Source: JBGPLJ01 sp963826145 (GTDB lineage Bacteria; Pseudomonadota; Gammaproteobacteria; Steroidobacterales; Steroidobacteraceae). Taken from it: 64,000 bases of DNA. Below are positions 17,121-26,622 of this stretch, piece after piece. Location of the stretch: contig CAWGVW010000001.1 of the NCBI GenBank assembly GCA_963826145.1, forward strand, positions 434,001 to 498,000. Reading direction: 5' to 3'. Made by a program: the position numbers and the translations under genes. Each line of letters opens with the position of its first letter. Position 1 is the first letter of the stretch. The notes below the pieces were generated by a model. That model was not told the DNA's origin, did no database searches, and saw only the letters and a program-made list of their open reading frames with translations.

Positions 17121-18765
17121 ATTCGTGAACGAATTGCACGCAGGCAGAGCCTTCGCCAACCGCCGCCGCAACGCGTTTGACACTTCCTGAGCGCACGTCT
17201 CCGGCAGCGAATACTCCCGGACGATTGGTTTCCAGCAAGTGTGGTCGCCTCGGTAGTGCCCAGCCGCTCGCTTCCAGATCTTCATTTCGCAACGCCGCTC
17301 CGGTCACGACAAATCCACGGTCGTCGAGCGCGACACAATCGTTCAGCCAGTCCGTGTTGGGCTCGGCGCCGGTCATCACAAATGCGTGGCCGATATCGCG
17401 AGTCTCGACTTCGCCTTTTGCGCCAGTGCGCCACGTCACTCGCTCGAGCCGCTCCGTTCCCTCGAGCGCTGTAATTTCCGTGTGCGGCCGGAACGTGATG
17501 TTAGCGCTCCGCTCAATGCGATCGATCAGGTATCGGGACATCGAATCGGCAAGACCCGAGGCGCGCACCAGCAAATGGACCGTGCGGCAGGTGCCCGCGA
17601 GAAATACGGCGGCCTGGCCGGCGGAGTTGCCTCCGCCAACGACGATGACTTCCTCGTCCCTGCAGAGTTGCGCTTCGAGGTGCGTCGCTGCGTAGTAGAT
17701 GCCAACGCCGAGAAATCGCGAAAGATTCTCGATCGCGAGCGAGCGGTAGCGCGCGCCGGTCGCAATGATGACGGATCGAGCGCGAACCGTACGACCGCCG
17801 GAAAGCTCGATCGCGTAGGGCTTGGGCTCGCACCGCATGCGCAGCGACGTGCCGGCAACCATGACCGTCGCGCCGAATTTCTGCGCCTGGACCAATGCCC
17901 GGCCGGCAAGGGCCTGCCCCGAAATGCCAGTCGGAAACCCGAGATAGTTTTCAATCTTGGAACTCGACCCCGCCTGTCCGCCGGGTCCCAGGGTTTCCAG
18001 AACCAGCACATTGAGGCCTTCGGAGGCGGCGTAGACCGCAGCCGCAAGACCGGCCGGGCCCGCGCCGATGACAATGAGGTCGCGAACAAGCGCTTCGTCG
18101 CTCGGCACATTCATGTGCAGACAGTCGGCGAGCTCCTCGTTGCTGGGATTCTTGAGAACCTGCTCTCCCCGGCAGACGACTACCGGGATCTCGTCGATTC
18201 CGATGTGGAAGCGCTCGAGGAGTTCTGCCGCATCGGGGTCGTGTTCGACATCGATGCTCACGTAGGGAAGGGAATTGCGGCCGAGGAACTCCCGGGCCCT
18301 CAAGGTACCCGCGGAATGTTGCGAACCGATGAGAATGACATCGCTCAGTTCGGCCGCGACGAGTCCCATGCGTCGCAGGATGAACGCTCGCATGAAGAGC
18401 TCGCTCAGCTCCGAGTCTGCTTGCACCAGCTTGCGCACGCCCGCATGATCGATGGCGATGACCTCGCCGCTGTCACGCACCCGCATGCGCACGACACTGC
18501 CGGCTCCACGGAGCGAACTCATTTCACCGCTGAACTGTCCTGCGGTATGCAGCGTCACGAGTTCTTCGCCCGCGATGCCCACCAGCACGATCTCGAGCGA
18601 ACCGGAGAGCACGACGAGAATGCCGGGGTACCGATCGCCGGGTTCCGCCAGAACTTCGGACGCGCGGATCGGTACGACCTTGCCGTAAGTCCTGAGGCGG
18701 TCGATCTGTGCGGGCGTGAGCATCGGGAACATCTGTTCCCGGCGCGCGTCGAGCGGTCGTTTCAT
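17107..18765 (-). CDS. Cyclic-nucleotide-binding / thioredoxin-like / thioredoxin-reductase-like fusion flavoprotein
   Basis: A 552-residue three-domain protein. Residues about 10-135 are a CAP-type cNMP-binding beta-roll (PGDRYPGILVVLSGSLEIV, GEELVTLHTAGQFSGEMSSL). Residues 140-222 are a thioredoxin-fold domain. The rest is a TrxR-like FAD/NADPH module with IGAGPAGLAAAVYAASEG (FAD, G234-G239), GGQAGSSSKIENYLGFPTGI, VVGGGNSAGQAA (NADPH) and FAAGDVR. The redox CxxC of true thioredoxin reductases is missing (that region reads GVGIYYAATHLEA), and so is a CxxC in the thioredoxin-like part. It is probably a cNMP-gated NADPH-dependent flavin oxidoreductase with unknown acceptor. The family is widely annotated, but its chemistry is not settled. 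Confidence 0.9.
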   Translation of the reverse strand: MKRPLDARREQMFPMLTPAQIDRLRTYGKVVPIRASEVLAEPGDRYPGILVVLSGSLEIVLVGIAGEELVTLHTAGQFSGEMSSLRGAGSVVRMRVRDSGEVIAIDHAGVRKLVQADSELSELFMRAFILRRMGLVAAELSDVILIGSQHSAGTLRAREFLGRNSLPYVSIDVEHDPDAAELLERFHIGIDEIPVVVCRGEQVLKNPSNEELADCLHMNVPSDEALVRDLIVIGAGPAGLAAAVYAASEGLNVLVLETLGPGGQAGSSSKIENYLGFPTGISGQALAGRALVQAQKFGATVMVAGTSLRMRCEPKPYAIELSGGRTVRARSVIIATGARYRSLAIENLSRFLGVGIYYAATHLEAQLCRDEEVIVVGGGNSAGQAAVFLAGTCRTVHLLVRASGLADSMSRYLIDRIERSANITFRPHTEITALEGTERLERVTWRTGAKGEVETRDIGHAFVMTGAEPNTDWLNDCVALDDRGFVVTGAALRNEDLEASGWALPRRPHLLETNRPGVFAAGDVRSGSVKRVAAAVGEGSACVQFVHEFNRT

Positions 18766-18987
18766 TCTGATCGGTACTCTACGACACTGCGCAGACCGCA
18801 TGGAAGTTGGCGCCTGGCCGTCTTCGCGCAGCAATTTCAATGATGACACTCTCTGCCGAAAAGCCTGTTCTTGCGGAGGCGCGGCGTGCGCGCGATATTG
18901 GCGGCCCACGTCCCACGGAGGGCTCCCGTGACACGCTGGGTTTTGGTCTCGCGCAGGATCCCCGGCAGGCGCCCGGGACCGGCCTCG

Positions 18988-20397
18988 TCACATGATCCGC
19001 CGCAGGACGCGGGCGATCACGTCGAAACGCCGCCCGTACGGCGGGTAGAGCCAGCCGGCCGCCGTGAATCGCGACTGCTGGAATACCGCCTTCTCGTGCG
19101 TGAATGTCAGAAAGCCGCGCTCGCCGTGATAGGCGCCCATGCCGCTCGCGCCGATTCCGCCAAAGGGCAGCGTCTCGGCGGCGAAATGCCACATGCTGTC
19201 GTTCACGGTCACGCCGCCGGCTGCGGTTGCCTCGAGTACGCGCTCGCGCCGCCGTCGATCGTGCCCAAACCAATAGAGCGCCAGCGGGCGCTCCTCGATG
19301 CCGAGCCGCGCGATCAGTTCATCGAGCCGCTCGTAAGTGACGACCGGCAGAATCGGGCCAAAGATTTCCTCGCGCATGACCGCCATCGATGAGTCGGCGT
19401 TGAGAACAAGCGTCGGCGGGAACTTGCGTTCCGGTCCCGGCAGAATCTCGTTTGCCGGATTGATGGTAACGACCGTCGCGCCGCGCTCCCGGGCGTCGGC
19501 CACGAGGGCGGACAAGCGCTTGAGATGCCGGTCGCTCACGATCGCCGTGTAGTCGGGATTCGTTTTGAGAGCGGGATAGAGCTTGAGAACCGCACGCTGC
19601 ATCGACGCCACGAACTGGTCGGTCGAGCCCGCCGGGATCAGCGCATAGTCCGGCGCGACGCAGGTCTGACCGCCATTGAAGAGCTTGCCGAATGCGAGAC
19701 GCACCGCGTAGTCGTCGAAGTTCACCCCCGTGTCGAAGATGGCTGGCGACTTGCCGCCGAGCTCGAGCGTCACCGGCGTGAGGTTGCGCGCTGCCGCGAC
19801 TGCGACCTCGCGGCCGACGGCCGTCGAACCGGTGAAGAGCAGATGATCGAATCTGAGGGCTGAGAACTCGCGCGCGACCGAAGCGTCTCCCAGCACGACG
19901 GCCATCTCATCGTTCGGGAAGCTGGCTGCGACGAGATCCCGCAGCAGCTCGCTCGTGCGTGCGCTGACTTCGCTCGGCTTGATGAGAACACGATTTCCGG
20001 CCGCAACGGCCGCGGCCGCCGGCACGACGGCGAGCTGGTATGGATAGTTCCAGGGACTGATGACGCCGACGACGCCGAGCGGTTGCCGGATGATGCGGCT
20101 GCGGCCGGGGCGCAGGTACAGCGGCGTTGGCATGCGCCGCCCGCGCATCCATCCTCGCAAGTTTCGGCGCATGTGGCGGATGGCCGCTATCGTGGAGAGC
20201 GTATCGCCCAGCAGGGTGTCGGCCGCGGCACGGTGGCCGAAGTCGGCCGCGGCTGCTCTGGCGATCGACTTCGAGTGAGCGGCAGTCATCCTCTCCAGGC
20301 GCGCAAGACGGTCGAGCCGCACATCAAGCGGCGGGAACGGCTCCTTGAGAAACGCCGCGCGTTGCAGCGCAAGCAGCCCCTCGAGCGAACTCGTCAC
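18988..20397 (-). CDS. Aldehyde dehydrogenase, coniferyl-aldehyde-dehydrogenase type, probably fatty aldehyde
   Basis: A 469-residue NAD(P)-dependent aldehyde dehydrogenase. Catalytic Glu212 is in TLELGGKSP and nucleophile Cys246 in GGQTCVAPDY; the cofactor segment PWNYPYQL and the late EEIFGPILPVVTY are present. The C-terminal end (TFTHEKAVFQQSR) is typical of the CalB subgroup, which also includes hydrophobic aldehyde dehydrogenases. It starts 10 nt after the stop of the fatty acyl-CoA reductase gene, so they are one operon. The substrate is therefore inferred to be long-chain aldehyde, oxidised to fatty acid. Confidence 0.88.
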   Translation of the reverse strand: MTSSLEGLLALQRAAFLKEPFPPLDVRLDRLARLERMTAAHSKSIARAAAADFGHRAAADTLLGDTLSTIAAIRHMRRNLRGWMRGRRMPTPLYLRPGRSRIIRQPLGVVGVISPWNYPYQLAVVPAAAAVAAGNRVLIKPSEVSARTSELLRDLVAASFPNDEMAVVLGDASVAREFSALRFDHLLFTGSTAVGREVAVAAARNLTPVTLELGGKSPAIFDTGVNFDDYAVRLAFGKLFNGGQTCVAPDYALIPAGSTDQFVASMQRAVLKLYPALKTNPDYTAIVSDRHLKRLSALVADARERGATVVTINPANEILPGPERKFPPTLVLNADSSMAVMREEIFGPILPVVTYERLDELIARLGIEERPLALYWFGHDRRRRERVLEATAAGGVTVNDSMWHFAAETLPFGGIGASGMGAYHGERGFLTFTHEKAVFQQSRFTAAGWLYPPYGRRFDVIARVLRRIM

Positions 20398-20407
20398 GGC
20401 GCGCGAC

Positions 20408-22390
20408 TCACCAGTGCAGGCCCCGGAGGAGCGATGCGAGCGCCATGCTCTCCGGCGCCGGCTTCACGTCGGACTCGCTCAAGCCGCGGGCGGCGGCCGA
20501 ATCGGGAAACATCTGGTAGCCGGTGTTCATGATGAGCTGCGAAATCTTTGGCGCAATAAGATGCAGGATCTGCGCGAAGATCCCGAGCGGGGTCGCCACC
20601 CGGACCGGGCGATGAATGATGGCCTCGATCACCATCTGCGCCGCTTCTTCCGGCGACAGGGTATCCACGTGATCGTACATCTGCGTGGGCGCGATCATGC
20701 GCGTGCGCACCAGCGGAAAATTCACGATCGTGAACTGCACGCCCTGGTTGCAGACCTCCGCGCCCGCACTGCGTGAAAAAGCCTCGAGCGCGGCCTTCGA
20801 GGCGATGTAGGCCGAGAACCGCGGCGCATTCGCGAGGACCCCGATCGAGGAGATGCTGATCACCTGGCCGCTCCTGCGCTTGACCATCGACGGGAGCAGG
20901 GCGAGCGTAAGGCGCACGGCCGCCAGGTAGTTGACCTGCATCAGCCGCTCGAAATCGTGGAATCGGTCATAGGAGATTTCGAGCGAGCGCCGGATCGAGT
21001 GGCCCGCATTGTTGATGAGAATATCGACGACGCGGTGCTCCTTGAGTACGCGCTCGGCAAAGGCGTCCGAGGCTTCGAAGTCCGTGAGATCGCACTGATA
21101 GGTGAAGATTTTCCCGCCGAGCGCTTCGATCTCGGCGCGCGTCTCGTCGAGCTTCGTCGAGTCACGCGCCGCGATCACGACGTGCGCACCCGCGACAGCG
21201 AGCGCGCGTGCGGTTGCCCGGCCGATGCCGGAAGAGCCGCCGGTGATCACGACCACCTTGCCCTTGACAGCGCCGCTCAGACTGCGGTCGATGGCAAGAT
21301 CCGGATCGAGATGGCGCTCCCAATAGTCCCAGAGGCGCCAGGCATAGTCCTCGAGCGGCGGCACGCGGATGCCCGCCGGCTCCAGGAGCGCGCTTGCACC
21401 GCTGTTGTCGAATTGCGTCGGATAAGCAAGCAGATCAAACAGCGAACGCGGGATTCCGAGATCACCCAGGATCTGCTCGAAGACCCGCTTCACGGGACCG
21501 ATCGCGCCGAACCCCAGCCGGATGGCAGGTGGCAGATGGTCAAGGAGGCGCAGGTCAAGACGCACGCTGCTGGTCGGGGCATGCGCGGCTCTCGCAAAGA
21601 GGTTGAGCACATCGCCCACGTGGCGGGACTTCGGGTCGACCAGGTGAAAGCAGCGCCCGTCGAGATCCGGCAGGTGCGCGAGATGATCGAGCGCGGCGAC
21701 CACGTAGTCGACCGGCACCAGGTTCACGTAGCCACCGTCGAGCCCGATCATGGGAAACCAGCTCGGCACCGTGCGGCGCATCTTCTGGATCAGCTTGAAG
21801 AGGTAGTAGGGGCCGTCGACCTTGTCCATCTCTCCCGTGCGGGAGTCCCCGACCACCATCCCCGGGCGATAGATGCGCCACGGCACCTTGCTCGAGCGGC
21901 GCACCAGCCCTTCGGATTCGTGCTTGGTGCGAAAGTAGGAATTGTCGAGTCCCTCGGCCTCGTCAAACATGTCTTCGCTGAAAACACCCGGATAGGTTCC
22001 CGCCGAGGCGATTGAGCTCACCAGGTGAAAATGCCGCGCTTCGATCCCGGCTGCGAGTTCGAGCGCGTGGTCGGTCCCGAGGATATTCGCCACATCGAGT
22101 TGCTCGGCGCCGGCGGACAGATCGTAAACGGCGCCGAGGTGGAAGAAATGCTCGATGCGCCCCTTGAGTCGCTCCCGGTCTGTCGCGGAAACGCCGAGGC
22201 CCGGTTCGGCGAGATCGCCCGGGATGGCGATGATGAGCCCCTTCGCATCGCCCCAGGCACGCTTGAGCTCCGCGAACTTTTCGAGCGACACAGGGCGCAC
22301 CAGCACGTAGACCGGCTCGCCGTGCGCAGCCAGTCGTTCGATGAGGCGGCGCCCGATGAAACCGGTGCCTCCGGTGATGAAATAGCTCAT
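20408..22390 (-). CDS. Alcohol-forming fatty acyl-CoA reductase (double-SDR type)
   Basis: A 660-residue enzyme made of two short-chain dehydrogenase domains: an N-terminal extended SDR (TGGTGFIG at residues 6-13, YFRTK active site) and a C-terminal classical SDR (ITGGSSGIG near residue 380, NNAGHS, YIASK). This architecture and length, plus segments such as GEMDKVDGPYY and RSLEISYDRFHDFERLMQ, match the Marinobacter acyl-CoA/ACP reductases that reduce fatty acyl-CoA through the aldehyde to a fatty alcohol with NADPH. It is transcribed with the aldehyde dehydrogenase and is divergent from a wax ester synthase gene 113 bp away, which would use its alcohol product. Confidence 0.92.
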   Translation of the reverse strand: MSYFITGGTGFIGRRLIERLAAHGEPVYVLVRPVSLEKFAELKRAWGDAKGLIIAIPGDLAEPGLGVSATDRERLKGRIEHFFHLGAVYDLSAGAEQLDVANILGTDHALELAAGIEARHFHLVSSIASAGTYPGVFSEDMFDEAEGLDNSYFRTKHESEGLVRRSSKVPWRIYRPGMVVGDSRTGEMDKVDGPYYLFKLIQKMRRTVPSWFPMIGLDGGYVNLVPVDYVVAALDHLAHLPDLDGRCFHLVDPKSRHVGDVLNLFARAAHAPTSSVRLDLRLLDHLPPAIRLGFGAIGPVKRVFEQILGDLGIPRSLFDLLAYPTQFDNSGASALLEPAGIRVPPLEDYAWRLWDYWERHLDPDLAIDRSLSGAVKGKVVVITGGSSGIGRATARALAVAGAHVVIAARDSTKLDETRAEIEALGGKIFTYQCDLTDFEASDAFAERVLKEHRVVDILINNAGHSIRRSLEISYDRFHDFERLMQVNYLAAVRLTLALLPSMVKRRSGQVISISSIGVLANAPRFSAYIASKAALEAFSRSAGAEVCNQGVQFTIVNFPLVRTRMIAPTQMYDHVDTLSPEEAAQMVIEAIIHRPVRVATPLGIFAQILHLIAPKISQLIMNTGYQMFPDSAAARGLSESDVKPAPESMALASLLRGLHW

Positions 22391-22503
22391 GCCAGCCTGT
22401 TCGCTGCGGCGACTTTGGCCGCAATTAAACGCGGTCGCGGACCTGAGGCGCATCGGGACAAGTGCCTATTCAGCGCCGCGGGGTATGCGCTCTAAATAGC
22501 CGC

Positions 22504-23895
22504 ATGGGCGCACGACGCGAATCGATGTCGAGCGTGGATACCGCGTGGCTCCACATGGATCGGCCGACCAACCCCATGACGATCGTCGGCTTGATGCGAT
22601 TTCGTCGCCGCCTTCCCTTCGAGCGCCTCAAGGTGATCGTCGAAGAGCGTTTTCTCGCGTTTCAGCGGTTGCGCATGCGCCCGGTCGAGAGCATCACGGG
22701 CGTCGCGTGGGAAGAAGACCCGCACTTTCGCCTTTCGCGCCACGTTCGGCGCAGGCCGCTGCCCCCACCGGGCGGCGAGCGCGCGCTGGCGGAACTCGTC
22801 GCCCGCCTCCTCGGCCGAGCACTCGATCCACGCTATCCGCGCTGGCAATTCGATCTCATCGAAGGAGTCGGAACGGGTTGCGCGCTGATCGTGCGGATCC
22901 ACCACTGCTATGCCGACGGCATCGCGCTGATGCGCGTGCTCCTGTCGCTCGCCGACCCGGTGCACGACCCGGACGCCTCGAGTGCGGCGGCCGCGGAACC
23001 GTCGCCGACGCCTGCGCAATCCTGGCTCGAGCTGCTGACGCCAGCAGTGGTCAGCCGCGCTCTGCAGGAGGGTTCGGATCTCGCCGGGCGCGGGCTGCAT
23101 CTCGCGCTGCATCCCGGTGAGCTAGGCGACACAGCGCGTCAGGGAGTAGGGATCGCAGCGGAGTTCGCACGCGTGGCGCTGCTCGCGGACGATCCGCCGA
23201 CTCCATTGCGCGGCAAGCTCTCCACGCACAAGCGGGTTGCGTGGTGCCGGCCCCTGCCGCTCGAGATCGCGCGTTCGGCGGCGCATGCGCTCGACTGCAC
23301 GATCAATGATGTACTGACCGCGGCGGTCGCCGGCGCGTTCGGCAAGTACCTGTGCGACGCTGGCGCCGATGTCTCTGGCATGTCCGTGCGGGCCTTGGTG
23401 CCCGTCAATCTGCGCCCGCCGGGGGAGCCCCTGGGTCTTGGCAATGAGTTCGGTCTCGTGTTCATGACATTGCCGATCGGAATTGCGAACCCACGCGATC
23501 GCATCTACGCCGTGCATGCGCAGATGCAGGCGCTCCGGCAGTCGCCCCAGCCGCTCATGTCCATGGTGCTGCTCGCGATTCTCGGCCTCGGCCCGAAGAC
23601 ACTGCAGGAGCCCGCGGTCGATCTGCTCAGCAACAAGGCGACCCTCGTCATGTCGAATCTCCCGGGTCCGCGCGCACCGATGAAGCTCTGTGGGGTCCCG
23701 ATCGAGGAAGTGCTGTTCTGGGTGCCGCAGTCCGGGAATCTTGGCATCGGTGTGTCGGTGCTCACCTACAACGACCGGATCCATTTCGGATTGATCGCCG
23801 ACCGTAACCTGATCGCGGAGCCGCAACGGGTCGCGGACGAGTTCGAGCGGCAGGTGCGCAGCCTCGCCTCGGCAAAGCTGCCTGCGGCGAACTGA
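22504..23895 (+). CDS. Wax ester synthase / diacylglycerol acyltransferase (WS/DGAT)
   Basis: A 463-residue acyltransferase joining acyl-CoA to a fatty alcohol (wax ester) or diacylglycerol (triacylglycerol), acting at the inner membrane or droplet surface. The catalytic HHxxxDG motif is HHCYADG at residues 133-139. The N-terminus (SSVDTAWLHMDRPTNPMTI) and the C-terminal half with DVLTAAVAGA, LPIGIANPRDR and MSNLPGPRAP follow the WS/DGAT family throughout. The start could be ATG 22504 or 22525; the second gives the usual family beginning. It is divergent from the fatty acyl-CoA reductase gene, which supplies the alcohol. Confidence 0.93.
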   Translation: MGARRESMSSVDTAWLHMDRPTNPMTIVGLMRFRRRLPFERLKVIVEERFLAFQRLRMRPVESITGVAWEEDPHFRLSRHVRRRPLPPPGGERALAELVARLLGRALDPRYPRWQFDLIEGVGTGCALIVRIHHCYADGIALMRVLLSLADPVHDPDASSAAAAEPSPTPAQSWLELLTPAVVSRALQEGSDLAGRGLHLALHPGELGDTARQGVGIAAEFARVALLADDPPTPLRGKLSTHKRVAWCRPLPLEIARSAAHALDCTINDVLTAAVAGAFGKYLCDAGADVSGMSVRALVPVNLRPPGEPLGLGNEFGLVFMTLPIGIANPRDRIYAVHAQMQALRQSPQPLMSMVLLAILGLGPKTLQEPAVDLLSNKATLVMSNLPGPRAPMKLCGVPIEEVLFWVPQSGNLGIGVSVLTYNDRIHFGLIADRNLIAEPQRVADEFERQVRSLASAKLPAAN

Positions 23896-23910
23896 TCGCG
23901 CGCCGCACGT

Positions 23911-24702
23911 TCAGCGGCTGAGAATCTTGCGCGCCGCCTCGATGTCGAGCTGGTCCATCGCCTCCTGCGGCTCGCACTGGATCGCGGCATTCAGGAGTTT
24001 CGAGACCTCATCGGCCTTATCGGCGCCGTAGAGCAGTTTCAGGCAGTGCGCATATTCGAGCCTGGCGACCGGCGATTGCGGGTGCAGCCGGATCGCGGCC
24101 TTGAATTCCCGCACGGCCGCGTCTGCGGTTGCCCCATAGCTCAGCCGTGCAATGAGGGCGCCAACCTTCGCGACGACCTCCGCATGGAAGACGCCGAGCG
24201 CGATGTGGGCGTCCGCGTGCTTGTGTTCGAGCTCAAGCGCCTTTCCGAGGCTGCGCTGTACCTTGCCGCCAAGGCCGGTGGCGAGCGCGGTGGCCACCGA
24301 GATGCGCTGACTGTAGCGGCCTAGCACAAAGGCGTGAAAATAATACGAGTTTGCACGGTCAGGATGCGCTTCGATCGCTGCCTCGGCGCGGCCAACAGCC
24401 TCTTCGAGGATCTTGGTGGCCGCAGCGTTGTTCGGTGCAAGGTAGGTCGCGTAGACGCCGGCCGCCTTGTTGGCGACCGCAGCGCCCTCAGCCCCCAGCG
24501 CAGCGCCACCCTCGATTGCTGTGCCGAAGTCTCCGGCGTGAAAGGCGCGCCAGGCTTCCTCGAGTTCCGCTCGGTGCTTGCCCGCAGGGGCCGGCTCGCA
24601 GTCTCCGCGATGCAGCCGGGGCCACGCGCGCAGGAGCGCAGGGCCGGCATAGCGGTACTCTGCGGCATCGTGCGGGAACGGGACCCATCGACGCGCCTTC
24701 AT
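23911..24702 (-). CDS. TPR-repeat protein of unknown function
   Basis: A 263-residue soluble alpha-helical protein. Helical pairs resembling tetratricopeptide repeats occur at about residues 50-80 (AWRAFHAGDFGTAIEGGAAL), 100-140, 165-195 (LGKALELEHKHADAHIALGV) and 195-240 (AVREFKAAIRLHPQSPVARL). There is no signal peptide. It is probably a scaffold or adaptor. It ends 15 nt from the convergent WS/DGAT gene and is divergent from the phasin-like gene, so it sits inside the lipid island. GGGAG precedes the ATG. Confidence 0.7.
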   Translation of the reverse strand: MKARRWVPFPHDAAEYRYAGPALLRAWPRLHRGDCEPAPAGKHRAELEEAWRAFHAGDFGTAIEGGAALGAEGAAVANKAAGVYATYLAPNNAAATKILEEAVGRAEAAIEAHPDRANSYYFHAFVLGRYSQRISVATALATGLGGKVQRSLGKALELEHKHADAHIALGVFHAEVVAKVGALIARLSYGATADAAVREFKAAIRLHPQSPVARLEYAHCLKLLYGADKADEVSKLLNAAIQCEPQEAMDQLDIEAARKILSR

Positions 24703-24825
24703 CGGCGAAGCTCCCTGCGGTTAGTACGGATCGCGCCAGCTCTGCGTTGGGAAGATCATACGCACCAGCTTCTGCAAGTCATCGGGACTATCCGCAGGAG
24801 CACAATCGGTTTATGAGGTGATTTC

Positions 24826-25365
24826 ATGGCAACGAAGAAAGGCAGAAAGAGGCGCGCGGCATCGCGTGCGCAAAAGCCGGGCGGCGACTTGCTCGAAATG
24901 GGCCAGCATGTATGGCTCGCGGGCATTGGCGCCCTGGCACGGGCGCAGAAGCGCGGCCCAAAGCTGTTCGACGAACTCGTCGATGAGGGATCCTCCGCGG
25001 TCGCGCGGGCCCGCACGTCGGCGCAGAGCGGCACCAGGGATGCAATGAAAGGTTTGCGCAAAGCATTCGGGACATTCGAGAAGGGTGTCGAATCGGCACG
25101 CGACCAGGCTTCAGGCACGTGGGATCAGGTCGGGAAGATGTTCGAGGTGCGCATGCACAAGGCAATGCGCCAGCTCGGCATGCCGACGTCCGACGACATT
25201 GTGGCGCTGACGCGCAAGGTCAAAGAGCTCAACACGGCAGTCGAAGATCTTGCGCGGCGAAGCGCAAGAGCGCAGCGCAGACCGGCGTTCGTCCGCGGAG
25301 CTCGTGCGACGCACGGCAACGGCGGTGCCCGCAAGGCGCACGTGGTACCGGCGCAAATCGCCTGA
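24826..25365 (+). CDS. Phasin-like granule-associated protein
   Basis: A 179-residue protein of the PhaI/PhaF type (polyhydroxyalkanoate granule-associated family). An N-terminal amphipathic helix (LLEMGQHVWLAGIGALARAQ) is followed by a long helical region with heptad-like leucines and a basic tail rich in Arg, Ala and Lys. The hydrophobic face coats a lipid or polymer surface. No PHA synthase or depolymerase is present in the window, while wax ester genes surround it, so the granule may be a wax ester droplet; that is inference. GAGGTG lies 5 nt before the ATG. The patatin gene follows after 15 nt. Confidence 0.82.
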   Translation: MATKKGRKRRAASRAQKPGGDLLEMGQHVWLAGIGALARAQKRGPKLFDELVDEGSSAVARARTSAQSGTRDAMKGLRKAFGTFEKGVESARDQASGTWDQVGKMFEVRMHKAMRQLGMPTSDDIVALTRKVKELNTAVEDLARRSARAQRRPAFVRGARATHGNGGARKAHVVPAQIA

Positions 25366-25380
25366 CGCGGTGGCTGGTTC

Positions 25381-26601
25381 ATGTTGCTGATCGAGGCCGC
25401 GCGCCGTCCGGCGCGCGGAGCGGGGCGGGTGAGTGTGGCGCTCGCCGGTGGCGGGCCACTGGGAGCCTACTACGAGATCGGCGCGTTGCACGCGCTCGCC
25501 GAATCGATCGAAGGCCTGGACCTGACGCAGCTCGATTCGTATGTCGGCGTGAGTTCGGGCGCGGTGATTGCGGCGGGTCTCGCCAATCGCCTCGACACGA
25601 TGGAGCTCACGCGTGTCTTCATCACGACGGAGTCGAGCGAGCATGTGCTGACGCCGGCTACGCTCTTCTCGCCGGCCGTGGAGGAGTATGGGCAGCAATT
25701 GGCGCGAATGCCGGCCCTGTTGGCGGATCGTGTCACCCAGTACCTGCGCCATCCGTTCAGCATCGGTCTGACGGAGCTTGTGTTGCCGGTCTCGGCAGCG
25801 CTGCCCGCCGGGATCTTCGACAACGCGCCGTTTGAGCGATTCCTGCGCGGGCTCTTCAGCCAGGAAGGACGGTCGAACGATTTCCGGCGGCTTGGGCACC
25901 GGTTATACGTGGTTGCCACGAATCTGAACACGGGCGAGGCTACGGTGTTCGGCGCGGCGCCCCATGAGAACGTGCCCATTTCGCGCGCGGTGCAGGCGAG
26001 TGCGGCGTTGCCGGGACTTTACCGGCCGGTCGCGATCGATGGCGAGCGCTATGTCGACGGTGCGCTCCGGCGAACCATGCATGCGTCGCTCGCGCTCGAT
26101 GAGGGCGCGACCTTCGTTCTTTGCATCAATCCACTGGTGGCCTTCAACGCATCAGCCGGCCGCACGGCCCGGGAACGCATCGATCTCGCGGAGAAGGGCA
26201 TGCCGACGGTGCTCAGTCAGACTTTCCGTGCGCTGATCCAGTCGCGCATGCAGGTTGGCATGGCGGATTATCCGAAGCGGTATCCAGCCGCGGACATCTT
26301 GTTGCTCGAACCGGATCCGAGCGATGTGCAGATGTTCACTACGAACGTATTCGGTTATGCGAATCGCCGGCGGCTGACGGAGCACGCGTACCAGCGCACT
26401 CGCGCCGACCTGCGCCAGGCGGCGCCGCGATTGCGGAAATTGCTTGCGCGCCACGGTTTCAAGCTTCGGCTCGACGTCCTGCGCGACCGGCACCGCAGCA
26501 TGATTTCAGACCTCAATGCGCAAAAGCGGGCGAGCCGGCACGTCTGGCAGGATCTGGATCGGACGCTGGAACGCTTGCGCAGGGTCATCGGTACGACGTG
26601 A
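25381..26601 (+). CDS. Patatin-like phospholipase / acylglycerol lipase
   Basis: A 406-residue patatin-domain protein with a Ser-Asp dyad. The oxyanion loop is ALAGGGPLGAYYEIGALHAL, the nucleophile Ser58 is in GVSSG, and the catalytic Asp226 is in YVDGALRR. There is no signal peptide, so it is cytosolic. It would hydrolyse acyl esters of lipids. The C-terminal part (after about residue 300) is rich in Arg and helical, which could help it bind an anionic or droplet surface. Coming 15 nt after the phasin-like gene, it is a good candidate for mobilising the stored lipid. Confidence 0.87.
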   Translation: MLLIEAARRPARGAGRVSVALAGGGPLGAYYEIGALHALAESIEGLDLTQLDSYVGVSSGAVIAAGLANRLDTMELTRVFITTESSEHVLTPATLFSPAVEEYGQQLARMPALLADRVTQYLRHPFSIGLTELVLPVSAALPAGIFDNAPFERFLRGLFSQEGRSNDFRRLGHRLYVVATNLNTGEATVFGAAPHENVPISRAVQASAALPGLYRPVAIDGERYVDGALRRTMHASLALDEGATFVLCINPLVAFNASAGRTARERIDLAEKGMPTVLSQTFRALIQSRMQVGMADYPKRYPAADILLLEPDPSDVQMFTTNVFGYANRRRLTEHAYQRTRADLRQAAPRLRKLLARHGFKLRLDVLRDRHRSMISDLNAQKRASRHVWQDLDRTLERLRRVIGTT

Positions 26602-26622
26602 AGCCCGCCGGGCAATAACGGC

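Noticed and set aside
17386..18843. 485-codon plus-strand open frame over the flavoprotein fusion
   Set aside because: Antisense shadow of the minus-strand fusion, which has every domain motif in one frame.
18766..18987. Small plus-strand frame in the 222-nt gap before the flavoprotein gene
   Set aside because: No ribosome-binding site, no recognisable protein features, and composition like the antisense shadows.
24826..25365. A polyhydroxyalkanoate locus based on the phasin-like gene
   Set aside because: No PHA synthase, depolymerase, ketothiolase or reductase is nearby, while wax ester genes surround it.
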